A stretch of DNA of 64,000 bases from Planctomyces sp. (lineage in GTDB: Bacteria > Planctomycetota > Planctomycetia > Planctomycetales > Planctomycetaceae), in NCBI GenBank assembly GCA_019636235.1, contig JAHBXW010000001.1:186001-250000 (forward strand), written 5' to 3'. The position numbers were made by a program, and so were the translations under genes. The notes under the pieces were generated by a model. That model was not told where the DNA came from, ran no database searches, and saw only the letters and a list, made by a program, of their open reading frames with translations. This document shows positions 18,539 to 27,989 of the stretch, piece by piece. Within the stretch, counting starts at the first letter, position 1, and each line of letters starts with the position of its first letter.

Positions 18539-19810
18539 TCAATCGCGACGCGACGGCTTGGCGGGCTTGTAGCGCAGCTGCGCGTGCGCGGGCAACTCGC
18601 CGACCAGGGGACGAACGTAATCCAGAAACGCGGGCGTGACGTCGAAGCCCGACTCGGCGATGAACTCATCCGGCATGGGCCGGGCGTGCACGGCGACTTC
18701 CTGCAGCGGAATCGTTCCGAACGCCGACTGATATGCTTTGCGGGACTTGGCGGCGCGTTCGATCGTCACCATCACGTCTCGCACGCCATGCGTCGCCAGC
18801 CGCACGGCCCGCCGGCCGCAGCGGTAGGCCTCGCGGACGTCGAGCTTGACCGCGCGGTCCGCGGCGCACATCGGCAGCGACTCGGGGATCTGGAATTCGC
18901 CCCGCCAGCCGAACTCCTTCGAGATCATCTGATGCAGCGAGACGGCCACGCTGGCGCCCCCCATCGCGCCGAATTCGACGTTGCCGAACGTGTCTCGGAC
19001 GTCCGAGGCGCTCACGGGGCGGCCGTCGGCGAACGTGATGCCCTCGCCGCAGACGATGGAAACAAAGCCATGCGCCGCATGCACGTCCCGCACGTGGTCC
19101 AGAAACCGCTGCTGGTCGAAGGGGCGTTCCGGCAGCAGGAGAATGTGCGGGGCGTCTTCAGGGTTGGTGCGGGCGAGCGCCGCGGCGGCGGGCAGCCAGC
19201 CCGCGCTCCGCCCGATGCACTGGAAGATGACGAACTGATCGACCTTCTGCATGTCGCGGGCGAGCAGTCCGGCCTGCTGCACGCTGAGCGCCACATACCG
19301 CGCGGCGCTGGGATAGCCGGGGGTGTGGTCGGTGCCGAACAGATCGTTGTCGACCGTCTTGGGGACGCCGACGCCCGCCAGGTCCCAGTCGTTCTGCGCC
19401 GCGTATTCCGCGAGCCGATGGATCGTGTCCATCGTGTCGTTGCCGCCGATCATGAACAGATAGCGGATGTTGTAGCGCCGCAACTGGTCGAGGATCGGCG
19501 GGAAGTGCTCGTCCGTCAGCTTGAGGCGGCTCGATCCCAGCGCGCTCGATGGCGTGCGGCGCAGCCGGTTCAGCGTCGAGGACGATTCCTTGCCCAGGTC
19601 CACCAGGTGATCATTCAGAACCCCCTCGATGCCGAACCGCATGCCGAGAATGCGATCAATGCGGCGCGACTGGAGCGCCCCTTCGACGACTCCCGCCAGC
19701 GAGGAGTTGATGACGGACGTGGGACCGCCGGACTGGCCGACGAGGGCGTTTGCGCGTTGCATGGAATCTGGGTTGCGAAAATCGATGGGAGAAGCGGGAT
19801 GTCCGGTCAT
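18539..19810 (-). CDS. 6-phosphofructokinase, predicted PPi-dependent
   Basis: The 423-residue enzyme phosphorylates fructose 6-phosphate. The nucleotide or PPi site is visible at [14 protein letters not shown] and at G122-G123-N124-D125. The substrate loop reads VPKTVDND with Lys151. In the PFK family a Gly at the GGDG/GGDD position and in PGTIDND marks ATP users, while Asp and Lys (GGxD...PKTxDND) mark pyrophosphate users; both diagnostic positions here are of the PPi type. That would make the step reversible. The ATG at 19810 is used; the core family fold begins only at Met17 (ATG 19762), so the shorter start is possible. It is upstream of, and overlaps with, the acyl-CoA synthetase gene. 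Confidence 0.87.
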   Translation of the reverse strand: MTGHPASPIDFRNPDSMQRANALVGQSGGPTSVINSSLAGVVEGALQSRRIDRILGMRFGIEGVLNDHLVDLGKESSSTLNRLRRTPSSALGSSRLKLTDEHFPPILDQLRRYNIRYLFMIGGNDTMDTIHRLAEYAAQNDWDLAGVGVPKTVDNDLFGTDHTPGYPSAARYVALSVQQAGLLARDMQKVDQFVIFQCIGRSAGWLPAAAALARTNPEDAPHILLLPERPFDQQRFLDHVRDVHAAHGFVSIVCGEGITFADGRPVSASDVRDTFGNVEFGAMGGASVAVSLHQMISKEFGWRGEFQIPESLPMCAADRAVKLDVREAYRCGRRAVRLATHGVRDVMVTIERAAKSRKAYQSAFGTIPLQEVAVHARPMPDEFIAESGFDVTPAFLDYVRPLVGELPAHAQLRYKPAKPSRRD

Positions 19811-19864
19811 GATGCGCAATGCGGCCGGTGGGGAGAAGCGTCGCTTAAGTGACCGTTCGCCGCG

Positions 19865-19893
19865 TTGCCCGAATCTTCCGAAACCCTCATAAT
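19865..19893 (+). promoter_or_regulatory. Sigma-70-like promoter for cysK
   Basis: TTGCCC (19865-19870) and CATAAT (19888-19893) are separated by 17 bp and match the consensus boxes at 4/6 and 5/6 positions. Transcription would start near 19900, 44 nt before the cysK ATG. This also argues against much longer upstream starts for cysK. Confidence 0.6.
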
Positions 19894-19943
19894 CCGCCGC
19901 TTGCGGGACAAGCTGTTCGACCTTTGTGACAAAGGGGCTGCTG

Positions 19944-20876
19944 ATGCCGGTCTTTTCAGACAATGCGGAGTCCATTGGCCGTACGCCGCTGGTGCGGATC
20001 AATCGACTGACGAAGGGAATGGACGCGCGCGTGCTGGCGAAGGTTGAAGGCCGCAATCCCGCCTACAGCGTCAAGTGCCGGATCGGCGCGGCGATGATCT
20101 GGGATGCGGAGAAGAGCGGCAAATTGAAGCCCGGCATGCAGGTCGTGGAGCCGACCAGCGGCAACACCGGGATCGCGCTGGCGTTCGTGTGCGCGGCCAG
20201 GGGCTACCCCCTGACGCTGACGATGCCGGAGACGATGTCCATCGAGCGGCGGATGATGCTCAAATCGTTCGGCGCCAAGCTGATTCTGACGCCGGCCGCG
20301 GACGGCATGCGGGGCGCGATCGCCAAGGCCGAGGAACTCGCGGCCGATCCGGCGTACTTCATGCCCCAGCAGTTCAAGAATCCGGCCAATCCCGAGGTCC
20401 ACTTCAACACGACCGGCCCTGAGATCTGGGAAGACACCGGCGGCGAAGTCGACATCCTCGTGTCGGGCGTCGGCACCGGCGGCACGATCACCGGCGTGTC
20501 CCGGTATTTCGAGCAGGTCAAGAAGAAGCCGCTGTACTCGATCGCGGTCGAGCCGGCGGCCAGCCCGGTCCTGTCCGGCGGCCAGCCCGGAAAGCACCCG
20601 ATCCAGGGGATCGGCGCGGGATTCGTTCCCGACATCCTCGACCGCTCGATTGTCGATGAGGTGATGACCGTCACCGCCGAGGAATCGATGGACATGGCGC
20701 GACGGATCGCGCGTGAGGAAGGCATCAGCTGCGGCATCAGTTGCGGGGCGGCGATGTCCGTCGCGCTGAAGGTCGCCGCACTGCCGCAAAACGCCGGCAA
20801 AACGATCGTCGTCGTGCTGCCGGACGCCGGCGAGCGTTACCTGTCCACGGCGCTGTTCGACAGCGTGCGCGAATGA
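19944..20876 (+). CDS. cysK: Cysteine synthase (O-acetylserine sulfhydrylase)
   Basis: The 310-residue PLP enzyme makes cysteine from O-acetylserine and sulfide. The PLP lysine is Lys44 in [11 protein letters not shown]. The substrate loop [11 protein letters not shown], the phosphate-binding [14 protein letters not shown] and the QGIGAGFVP segment are all present at family spacing. The SVKCR motif has Cys where most have Asp, and AYS replaces the usual GGS or AAS, which is a mild variation. The ATG at 19944 follows GGGG about 7 nt away; a GTG 18 nt upstream is less likely. The next gene overlaps by ATGA. Confidence 0.92.
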   Translation: MPVFSDNAESIGRTPLVRINRLTKGMDARVLAKVEGRNPAYSVKCRIGAAMIWDAEKSGKLKPGMQVVEPTSGNTGIALAFVCAARGYPLTLTMPETMSIERRMMLKSFGAKLILTPAADGMRGAIAKAEELAADPAYFMPQQFKNPANPEVHFNTTGPEIWEDTGGEVDILVSGVGTGGTITGVSRYFEQVKKKPLYSIAVEPAASPVLSGGQPGKHPIQGIGAGFVPDILDRSIVDEVMTVTAEESMDMARRIAREEGISCGISCGAAMSVALKVAALPQNAGKTIVVVLPDAGERYLSTALFDSVRE

Positions 20877-22060
20877 CGCAGGGGCCCGCACCCGCGCGGC
20901 CCTTCGATGATCCCGATCTGCTCGAACAGCTGCGGCGCACTCCGCAGCTGTTCGAACGTTTGCGGGAGCTGTCGGGGCCGGAACTCGCCCGGCAGCGCCA
21001 GCTGCGCGAGGAGTTTCCCGCGGACCTCGTGCGCGGCGCGCTGTTGCTGGAAGACCTCCGCCAACGCGGCGCCGGGAAATTTCAGCGCTCCGACCGGATG
21101 TGGTTTGACCGCGAAGGACTCGAGCAGGCGACGAGTGAAGCCGTCGCCCGTTACAAGGCGCAGCGGTTCGCGGCGGCTGGCGGCCCCGTGCTCGACCTGT
21201 GCTGCGGCATCGGCGCCGACTCCCTGGCGCTGGCGGCGCACGCGGACGTCGTCGCCGTCGATCAGCGCGAATCCGCGTGTCTGATGACCCGCTGGAATGC
21301 GGAGGTCTACGACGTCGCGGGACGCGTCGCCACCCGTGAGGGAGACGCCGAGTCGGCGCCGCGCGAAGGGCGCGCTGTGCACATCGATCCCGACCGCCGT
21401 CCGGGGGGGCGACGCTCATTGCGGATCGAGGAGCATTCGCCGCCGCTGGCCTTTCTGCAGGAGCTGACCGCTCATGCGCCGGGCGGCGCGATCAAACTCT
21501 CCCCGGCCTCGAATTTCGGCGGCAAGTTTTCGGGCTGTGAGATCGAACTCGTAAGCCTGGACGGCGAATGCAAAGAGGCGATCGTCTGGTTCGGCCCGCT
21601 GCGAACGGAAACCGACTGGCGGGCGACGGTGCTTCCGGAAGGCGCGACGCTTGCCGGCGATCCCTGGACGGCCCGGGCGGAAACCTCCGGGCTGCGTCAG
21701 TGGCTGCTCGATCCGGATCCCGCCGTGGTCCGCGCGGGGCTGGTCGACGTGCTCGCGGAGCGGACGGGAATCGCACGGCTGGATGCTGTAGAAGAGTATC
21801 TGACGGCGGACCGCCCTCCCGATTCGCCGTTTGTGCGGGCCTTCGAGGTTCTGGCCGAACTGTCGAACAATGATCGCGAAATCCGGGCCTGGTTCCGCGC
21901 CGCGGACTGCGGTCAGCTCGAAATCCTGTGTCGCAGGATTCCGGTCAATCCGGAGAAGGTTCGCCAGAAGCTGCCGCTCGAAGGCTCCCAGCCGCTGGCG
22001 CTGATCTACGCACGAGTGCAGGGACGCGCGCGTGCCGTCGTCTGCCGCCGTCTGTGCTGA
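20873..22060 (+). CDS. Class I SAM-dependent methyltransferase with THUMP-like C-terminus
   Basis: The 395-residue protein has a helical N-terminus ([19 protein letters not shown]), a Rossmann methyltransferase core at about 105-260 with motif [16 protein letters not shown], an acidic second strand (VAVDQRE) and [13 protein letters not shown] at the catalytic face. A C-terminal region (about 310-395) fits the THUMP-like domain family. Proteins of this layout are presumed RNA or protein methyltransferases; the substrate is not known. The start is ATG at 20873, overlapping the cysK stop (ATGA), so the pair is translationally coupled. Confidence 0.8.
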   Translation: MTQGPAPARPFDDPDLLEQLRRTPQLFERLRELSGPELARQRQLREEFPADLVRGALLLEDLRQRGAGKFQRSDRMWFDREGLEQATSEAVARYKAQRFAAAGGPVLDLCCGIGADSLALAAHADVVAVDQRESACLMTRWNAEVYDVAGRVATREGDAESAPREGRAVHIDPDRRPGGRRSLRIEEHSPPLAFLQELTAHAPGGAIKLSPASNFGGKFSGCEIELVSLDGECKEAIVWFGPLRTETDWRATVLPEGATLAGDPWTARAETSGLRQWLLDPDPAVVRAGLVDVLAERTGIARLDAVEEYLTADRPPDSPFVRAFEVLAELSNNDREIRAWFRAADCGQLEILCRRIPVNPEKVRQKLPLEGSQPLALIYARVQGRARAVVCRRLC

Positions 22061-22077
22061 GGCTTCGTCCGAAAGCG

Positions 22078-22797
22078 TCAATTGCACCGGGGATCGATGG
22101 GCGTCCCGGGCCATCCACGACGACGCGACAGCCAGCGCCGAGCCCGCCGCTCGATCGCCGTCAGCGAATGCCGGCTTGCCAGCTTGACGACGCCCCTCAG
22201 GCACGCAATCCCGAGCTGTTGCTCCCGCAGCGCGAAATGGGCCCGGGCCAGATCCAGCAGCAGTTCCAACCGCCGCCGCCGTTCGCGGGGGGGCGTCGAC
22301 CGCAGGGCGCGGCGCAGTCCGGCCCGCGCCAACCGTGGTTTGCCGACTTCCAGCGCCAGCCGCGCCGACTGCGCCACGGCGGCGGCGTTTCCGGCTGGCT
22401 CCCGCGCCTCAGCGGCGGCCGCCAGCGCGACCGCTCGCGCCGACGACCGGCGACTTCCGGCTGCGATGGAATGCAGCGTGAGCAGCGATGCCGACAATCC
22501 CTCAACGGCCGGCCGCCGATGATTCGCCTCCAGCTCCGCGGAGGTCGCCAATTGGAGAAACCGCCAGGCGGACATCCCATCGCCGAACTGCGTGTACGCA
22601 TCCGCGAGGCGGCGGCAGGCTTCCGCTCGCGAGCCGGGATCGCCGCTCGATCGTGCGGCTTCCCAACCGCTCGTCAGCAGCCGGATGGCTTCCTGCAGAC
22701 AGCCATCGCCCAGCAGAGCCTCGACGCTCGGATCGGAAGCCCCGACGGTCGCGAACGCTTCGCCGCCGCTGTGACTGTTGGGATTTCGGCATGCCAT
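22078..22797 (-). CDS. Hypothetical helical-repeat (TPR-like) protein
   Basis: This 239-residue protein is not recognised as a named family. It is rich in Ala, Leu and Arg, with repeated helix pairs such as LQEAIRLLTSGWEAARSSG, SRAEACRRLADAYTQFGD and RLELLLDLARAHFALREQQLG, which fit degenerate TPRs. The C-terminus is strongly basic (RRARRWLSRRRGW). There is no signal peptide or membrane helix. The ATG at 22797 is preceded by GGGGAG about 10 nt upstream; longer upstream frames look non-coding. It converges on the methyltransferase gene with a 17-nt gap. Confidence 0.6.
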   Translation of the reverse strand: MACRNPNSHSGGEAFATVGASDPSVEALLGDGCLQEAIRLLTSGWEAARSSGDPGSRAEACRRLADAYTQFGDGMSAWRFLQLATSAELEANHRRPAVEGLSASLLTLHSIAAGSRRSSARAVALAAAAEAREPAGNAAAVAQSARLALEVGKPRLARAGLRRALRSTPPRERRRRLELLLDLARAHFALREQQLGIACLRGVVKLASRHSLTAIERRARRWLSRRRGWPGTPIDPRCN

Positions 22798-23133
22798 GCG
22801 CGAACAACTCCCCTGGACGGGGGCGCGGGCGAACCGAAAAGCAGACCTGAACCGCGCATAGCCGCTGCGGCAGGACGACCTGAGACAGTTCCCAGTCTCT
22901 CGATGCCAGGACCGCAGGCAAGACGAATCGGCCATGCCGCCGCGGTTTGCGTGAATTTCCCGGCCAGCCCAATCGGCAGCGGTGCGGCAAGGCGTCTCCG
23001 CGGGCACTCGCTTCGACTACAAACGACCGCCGCAGTTCGGGTAACGTTCGATGCGGAAGGATGGCGCCGCATGCGAGCATCCGTGCGGGAGCGGTTCGCT
23101 CTCACGGAGGACGCGCCAGGAGGATGCACCCCC
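22798..23133. other. Divergent intergenic spacer (336 nt) with no recognised element
   Basis: This spacer separates the helical-repeat gene (minus) from the NusG-like gene (plus). I see no convincing promoter pair, terminator, repeat or small gene. An in-frame ATG at 23071 could extend the NusG-like protein by 21 residues. Confidence 0.5.
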
Positions 23134-23703
23134 ATGCCGTTGATTGGCCCCGAGCGATCGCTTTCCCCGGACGACCTGTTCAGCGAGTCGTACCAGGCCA
23201 GCGGGACGACAGCCGGCTGGCGGTGGTGGGCGATGTACACGCGCTCCCGCCAGGAGAAGCAGCTGATGCGGCGCCTCAACGCCCAGGACGCCGCCTTTTA
23301 TTCTCCGATCATCGCGCATCGCTATCGTTCGCCCGCGGGTCGCAGCCGGACCAGCCATCTCCCGCTGTTCGCCAACTACGTCTTCCTGTTCGGCGATGAA
23401 ACGCAGCGGTATGCGGCGATGGCGTCCGGCTGCGTTTCGCGCTGCATCGATGTCGCCAATCATGAGGGGTTGGTTCGCGACCTGTCGCGCATCCAGCGAT
23501 TGATCGACGTGGGGACTCCCGTCACTGCGGAATCCAGGATCGAGGCCGGCACGCCCGTGCGGATCAAATCCGGATCGCTGCTGGGTCTGGAAGGGGTCGT
23601 CTTCAAGCGGCATGGACTGGACCGGCTGCTGGTGACGGTCGATTTTCTCCAGCAGGGCGCGTCGGTTGAACTCGCGGACTGGGAAGTCGAGCGGCTGGCA
23701 TGA
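23134..23703 (+). CDS. NusG/RfaH-like transcription antitermination factor paralogue
   Basis: The 189-residue protein has an N-terminal NGN domain (WRWWAMYTRSRQEKQLMRRL at about 30-50, then SHLPLFANYVFLFGD) and a C-terminal KOW domain at about 130-189 (AGTPVRIKSGSLLGLEGVVF...VELADWEVE). The 'W-x-x-(M)-Y-T-(R)-x-x-x-E' start and the PLFPxYVF-type strand are hallmarks of NusG paralogues (RfaH, UpxY, LoaP), which bind RNA polymerase and promote read-through of specific operons. The ATG at 23134 has AGGAGG 10 nt upstream (23118-23123). It is coupled (ATGA) to the DUF2064 glycosyltransferase. Confidence 0.85.
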   Translation: MPLIGPERSLSPDDLFSESYQASGTTAGWRWWAMYTRSRQEKQLMRRLNAQDAAFYSPIIAHRYRSPAGRSRTSHLPLFANYVFLFGDETQRYAAMASGCVSRCIDVANHEGLVRDLSRIQRLIDVGTPVTAESRIEAGTPVRIKSGSLLGLEGVVFKRHGLDRLLVTVDFLQQGASVELADWEVERLA

Positions 23704-24389
23704 GCACGCTGGTCGTGTTTGCCCGACATCCGGTCGTCGGCGCGGTGAAGTCGCGGCTCGCCGCGGACATTGGAGCGGAAGCCGCACGCGACCTGTACGA
23801 GGCCTGGGTGATCGATCTGCTCGATCGCACGGCGGGCCTTGCCGACCAGCGAGTCGTCGCTGTCACTCCGGACACGGGCGCCGCCCGCGAGTTCTTCCAG
23901 CCACGCCTGCGAACTCGGGATGAGCTGTGGAGCCAGCCGGACGGCGATTTGGGCGATCGACTGGCCGCAGCCTGCGATCACGCCGGCACATTCGGCGGCC
24001 CCGTCGTTGTCATCGGCACCGACAGCCCGAACCTGCCGCTGGCGATGCTCAGTCAGGCGTTCGATGAATTGGCGAAAGTCGATGTCGTGCTCAGCCCGGC
24101 GGCGGATGGGGGATATGTGCTGGTCGGTCTGCGTCGACCGGCGCCGAGTCTATTTCGAGACATCCCCTGGAGCACGTCGACCGTCTGCGAGGCGTCAATC
24201 GATCGAACCCGCGCGCTGGGCCTGCGGCTTGGACTTCTGCCGGACTGGTATGACGTCGATTCCGTCCCGGATCTGCGGCGGTTGTGGATCGACCTGCAGG
24301 GCAGTGCGGAAGCGGCTCGACCGAGGCGAACGTGGGCGACGCTCTGCGAGCTGGCGAGCCAGGATCGGCTTCGGCACTGGTTCGCGTGA
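23700..24389 (+). CDS. DUF2064 / TIGR04282-family glycosyltransferase
   Basis: The 229-residue GT-A-type protein carries the family start LVVFARHPVVGAVKSRLA, the central GTDSPNLPL motif and the downstream ADGGYVLVGLRR segment, all typical of TIGR04282. Some members sit in arsenosugar gene clusters, but neither a radical-SAM ArsS partner nor an ArsM-type methyltransferase is present here, so the sugar donor and acceptor stay unknown. Related enzymes transfer nucleotide-activated sugars. The ATG at 23700 overlaps the stop of the NusG paralogue, which suggests one transcript. Confidence 0.8.
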   Translation: MSTLVVFARHPVVGAVKSRLAADIGAEAARDLYEAWVIDLLDRTAGLADQRVVAVTPDTGAAREFFQPRLRTRDELWSQPDGDLGDRLAAACDHAGTFGGPVVVIGTDSPNLPLAMLSQAFDELAKVDVVLSPAADGGYVLVGLRRPAPSLFRDIPWSTSTVCEASIDRTRALGLRLGLLPDWYDVDSVPDLRRLWIDLQGSAEAARPRRTWATLCELASQDRLRHWFA

Positions 24390-24507
24390 GGCTCATTGGG
24401 CATTGTCGGCGGCCGAGGTGTTCCTGCCCGCAGGGCGTGCCATACTGTGCTGCGCGACGCCCCGCATGGGGGCGAGTTTCCACATCGGATTCCTTGGCCG
24501 GGGCGAG

Positions 24508-25998
24508 ATGCATCCCAGAATCGGCGCTCACGACACCGTCGCGGACTTCCTGGCTCACCTGCGATCGCTCGGCGCCGAGCTGCCGGTCGACGCTGCGCCG
24601 CTGTCGGCTGCGGACGGATCGCCGCTCGCGCAGCCTCTCATTGTCCACGGACGCGTGTTGCCGAACCGCTGGTGCATTCACCCGATGGAGGGTTGGGACG
24701 GCGAGGCGGACGGCACGCCCAGCGAGCACACGCGCCGCCGTTGGCGGCACTTCGGCGAATCGGGCGCCGCCCTGCTGTGGGGGGGTGAGGCATTCGCGGT
24801 ACGCGCCGACGGCCGCGCCAATCCGCGACAGCTTTTTCGCCATTCCGAAAACCTCCAGCCGATGGCACGGCTGCTCGACGAAGTGCAGCAGGGGCGCGCG
24901 GACGTCGGCGCCGACGGGGACGTTCTCGTCGGCCTGCAGCTCACGCATTCAGGCCGATTCTGCAAGCCACAGGAGAACCATCGGTTTGAACCGCGGATCG
25001 CCTACCACCATCCGCTGCTCGATGCGCGCGTGGGAGTGTCCGCGACAGACGATGGCCCGTTGTTCCAGGACCACGAACTGCCGCAACTGGTCGCGGACTA
25101 TGTCGACGCAGCGAAGCTGGCGATGCGCGCCGGGTTCGATTTCGTCGATGTGAAGGCCTGCCACGGGTATCTGCTGCACGAATTCCTGTCGGCGTTTTCG
25201 CGGCCCGGCCAATACGGCGGGGACTTCGCGGGCCGCACGCGGTTGCTGAAGGAAATCATCGCCGCGATCCGCACGGAGTGTCCGGGACTGGAGATCGGCG
25301 TGCGGATGTCGGTGTTCGATCAACCCGCCTGGACGCCCGATCCGACTTTGACGACAGCCAGGAAGAAGGGGCCGGGAATCGTGGAACGCTGGACCGGCGA
25401 GCGATATCCGGCATTCGGCGCCAGCGCCAACGACCCGCTGGCGATCGATCTTGACGAACCGATCCGGCTGCTGACGGAACTCCGCGACGAATACCGCGTT
25501 CGCCTGTTCAATCTCACGGCCGGCTCGCCGTACTACAATCCGCATCTGCAGCGTCCGGCGGCCTACCCGCCGTCGGACGGTTATCAGCCTCCCGAGGATC
25601 CGCTGCTGGGTTGCGTCCGTCAGTTTCAAGCGGTTCGCGACGTGAAACTCGCGGTTCCCGACGCGGTGATCGTCGGCACGGCCTACACCTACCTGCAGGA
25701 GTTTCTGCCGCATGTCGCACAAGGCGTCGTGCGGCAGGGGTGGGCCGACGCGGTCGGTCTAGGCCGGCTCGTCCTCAGCGACTGGCGGTTTCCGATCAAA
25801 GTGCTGCGCGGCGAGGACTATCGCGCGGATCGGAAGCTGTGCCGGACGTTCAGCGACTGCACGACGGCCCCCCGAAACGGGCTCGTTTCCGGCTGTTATC
25901 CGCTGGATGAGGCGTACAAGGGTCTCCCGGAGGCGGCGGAGTTGAAGCGTCTCAAAGGCGGCCGGGTCGGGACATCTCAGGCCGCGGGGGCTGACTGA
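24508..25998 (+). CDS. NADH:flavin oxidoreductase (old yellow enzyme family)
   Basis: The protein of about 496 residues has an OYE-like TIM-barrel: LPNRWCIHPMEGWDGEADG at the N-terminal FMN/substrate motif, GLQLTHSGRF, a DFVDVKACHGYLLHEFLSAFSR segment (the H-G-Y-L-L-x-x-F-L-S signature), and VGLGRLVLSDWRFP near the C-terminal FMN phosphate site. The C-terminal CRTFSDCTTAPRNGLVSGCYP carries several cysteines, but the canonical four-Cys Fe-S spacing of 2,4-dienoyl-CoA reductase is not clear. Family members reduce activated C=C bonds. The start is ATG 24508, preceded by GGGGCGAG; ATG 24466 is an alternative. Confidence 0.85.
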   Translation: MHPRIGAHDTVADFLAHLRSLGAELPVDAAPLSAADGSPLAQPLIVHGRVLPNRWCIHPMEGWDGEADGTPSEHTRRRWRHFGESGAALLWGGEAFAVRADGRANPRQLFRHSENLQPMARLLDEVQQGRADVGADGDVLVGLQLTHSGRFCKPQENHRFEPRIAYHHPLLDARVGVSATDDGPLFQDHELPQLVADYVDAAKLAMRAGFDFVDVKACHGYLLHEFLSAFSRPGQYGGDFAGRTRLLKEIIAAIRTECPGLEIGVRMSVFDQPAWTPDPTLTTARKKGPGIVERWTGERYPAFGASANDPLAIDLDEPIRLLTELRDEYRVRLFNLTAGSPYYNPHLQRPAAYPPSDGYQPPEDPLLGCVRQFQAVRDVKLAVPDAVIVGTAYTYLQEFLPHVAQGVVRQGWADAVGLGRLVLSDWRFPIKVLRGEDYRADRKLCRTFSDCTTAPRNGLVSGCYPLDEAYKGLPEAAELKRLKGGRVGTSQAAGAD

Positions 25999-26062
25999 GC
26001 CGGTCGCCGCGCGGTAACTTGAAGGTGTCGAAAGATGTCCGGTCCCAGCAGCGTCACGAAGC

Positions 26063-27751
26063 GTGGAACACGAAAACGCCCCTGGAAAAGCGGTTGAGGC
26101 CGGCGACGAACCAGAGTCGTCGCTGTTCCAGTTGCTCGATGCGCATGTCGAGATGCTGCACACCGGGCAATCCGGGGCGGCGACGGTGTCACTGGGCGAA
26201 CTCACGCTCGAACGTTCGGCGCGGTTCCGAAACCTGCTCAGCTGCCTGAATGACCTCGAGCGGCTTGCTCCGGGAGGTCCGGCGGTCGGCGTCATCCAGC
26301 CCGCGGCGCCGACGACGCAGCCGACGCTGCGCCGGATCGGACCGTACGAAATCCTGGGAGAAATTGGTCGCGGCGGCATGGGCGTCGTGTACCGGGCCCG
26401 GCACACGACATTGCACTGCGAACGGGCTTTGAAGGTCATTCGCGCCAGCGACCTCGCCACATCCGAGGAGGTGCGACGCTTTCAGCAGGAGGCCCGCGCC
26501 GCCGCAGCGCTCTCGCATCCCGGCATCATTCGCGTCTACGACGTCGGCGAGCACGACGGCCTGCATTACCTGACGATGGACCTCGTCGACGGGCAGAACC
26601 TCGCGCAGCGGCTGCGCGGCGGTCCTCTGACCCCGGAACAGGCGGCGCTGTTGATGGCGTCGGTCGCGCGGGCCGTCCAGCACCTGCACAGCCGAAACAT
26701 CGTCCATCGGGACCTCAAGCCCTCCAACATTCTGCTGGATCCCGACGGCCAGGCTTTCATCAGCGATTTCGGACTGGCCAAAGTGTTCGCGGCGGATGCG
26801 GAACGCACGGTCAGCGGAACGATCATCGGCACGCCGGACTACATGTCTCCCGAGCAGGCCGCAGGACATTCGGCCGCCACAACGACGCGCAGCGACGTCT
26901 TCAGTCTGGGGGCGATTCTGTACGAGATGCTGACGGGACAGCAGCCGTTTCATGGCGAACATCCGCTGGACACGCTGCTGCACGTGCTGGAAGGGGAGCC
27001 GACGCTGCCGCGGAAGCTGAACCGCCGGATCCCGTCGGATCTCGAGCAGATCTGCCTGCGCTGCCTGGAGAAGGATCCGGATCGGCGCTATCCGACCGCC
27101 GCCGCGCTGGCGGACGACCTGCAGCGCTTCGCCGATCAGGAACCGATCGCGCTGCCGTCCGTCAGCTTCCGGCATCGTCTGCGGCGGATGATCCGCCGCG
27201 AGCCGGCGCTCGTGTCGCACCTCGCGGCGATCTCGCTGGCGGCGCTGATCGTGCAGGTGCGGGCCTTCGTCGCGCCGGTCGAGGCCCGCTCGCACTCCAT
27301 CGTGATGGGCATTTTCGCGGTGTGGGCGCTGTGCTCCTGGGGGCTGCAGTGGTGGATGCGGCGTGAGGCGTTCGCGGATGCGGCGCGGTTTCTGTGGGCG
27401 GCGCTCGACGTCGTGCTGTACACGGCGCTGCTCAGCCTGTCGGAGTCCTGGGGCTGGCGGACGGACCTGCTGGTGATCGGGTATCCGCTGATGATGTCCG
27501 GCGCGGCGCTTTGGTTTCGAGTGCGGCTGATCTGGTTCATGACGGCGGTGTCCGTCATTTCGTACGGCGTGCTGCGCGTCCGGCATCCGGAAATGCATGC
27601 CGGACTGCCGGAACATTTCGCGTGGATCGCGGCCGGCATGCTGGTCGTCATCGGCGCGAACCTGTCGTATCAGGTGTATCGGTTCAAACTTCTGGACCGG
27701 GTGTATCACCGGCGGACGAGCGGCGATCCGAGTCGACTCTCGGGGCTGTAG
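26063..27751 (+). CDS. Transmembrane Ser/Thr protein kinase (Hanks type)
   Basis: The 562-residue protein has a regulatory N-terminus of about 90 residues, a complete kinase domain at about 92-360 and a polytopic C-terminal membrane region. Kinase motifs are intact: Gly-rich GRGGMGVVYRA, Lys124 (ALKVI), catalytic HRDLKPSN with Asp217, DFG with Asp235, and the PDYMSPEQ activation segment. After residue 380 there are five or six hydrophobic helices (for example IVMGIFAVWALCSWGLQW and FAWIAAGMLVVIGANLSY) instead of the TPR, WD40 or PASTA sensors usual in planctomycete kinases. The start is GTG at 26063. No ECF sigma factor or phosphatase lies nearby. Confidence 0.92.
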   Translation: MEHENAPGKAVEAGDEPESSLFQLLDAHVEMLHTGQSGAATVSLGELTLERSARFRNLLSCLNDLERLAPGGPAVGVIQPAAPTTQPTLRRIGPYEILGEIGRGGMGVVYRARHTTLHCERALKVIRASDLATSEEVRRFQQEARAAAALSHPGIIRVYDVGEHDGLHYLTMDLVDGQNLAQRLRGGPLTPEQAALLMASVARAVQHLHSRNIVHRDLKPSNILLDPDGQAFISDFGLAKVFAADAERTVSGTIIGTPDYMSPEQAAGHSAATTTRSDVFSLGAILYEMLTGQQPFHGEHPLDTLLHVLEGEPTLPRKLNRRIPSDLEQICLRCLEKDPDRRYPTAAALADDLQRFADQEPIALPSVSFRHRLRRMIRREPALVSHLAAISLAALIVQVRAFVAPVEARSHSIVMGIFAVWALCSWGLQWWMRREAFADAARFLWAALDVVLYTALLSLSESWGWRTDLLVIGYPLMMSGAALWFRVRLIWFMTAVSVISYGVLRVRHPEMHAGLPEHFAWIAAGMLVVIGANLSYQVYRFKLLDRVYHRRTSGDPSRLSGL

Positions 27752-27989
27752 GGCCGGTTCTAGGACGGGCGCGGATTGCGCGATCGGCAGACTTTCCCCG
27801 AGCCGCAATCTGGCCGGACTTCTCCCAGCCTGCTGAAGCTCCGCAGACCTCCGCGCCGATCCCTCAGACCGGCGGCGCGCGATTCGCGTTCGTCTCGGCA
27901 TCCCGAGATGTCATCCCGGCATCCGGGACCGAAACTCGTCCCAGCAGGCCGGCTCAGGGGGGAACCAACCTCCGGCCGGGAGTCGTCCG
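27752..27989. other. Intergenic spacer after the kinase gene, no recognised element
   Basis: This is the first part of the 526-nt gap between the kinase and the TIGR01777 gene. I see only a short local dyad around TCCCGG-cat-CCGGGA and no T-run terminator or promoter. The second part contains the doubtful small reading frame at 27990 and the strong hairpin at 28110. Confidence 0.4.

Noticed and set aside
16317-18572. 751-codon plus-strand frame opposite the acyl-CoA synthetase
   Set aside because: Low-complexity Arg/Gly/Asp-rich shadow of a well-supported minus-strand gene.
23700-24389. Arsenosugar biosynthesis cluster, suggested by the TIGR04282 family name
   Set aside because: No radical-SAM ArsS, ArsM or other arsenic gene is nearby, so the family name alone is not enough.
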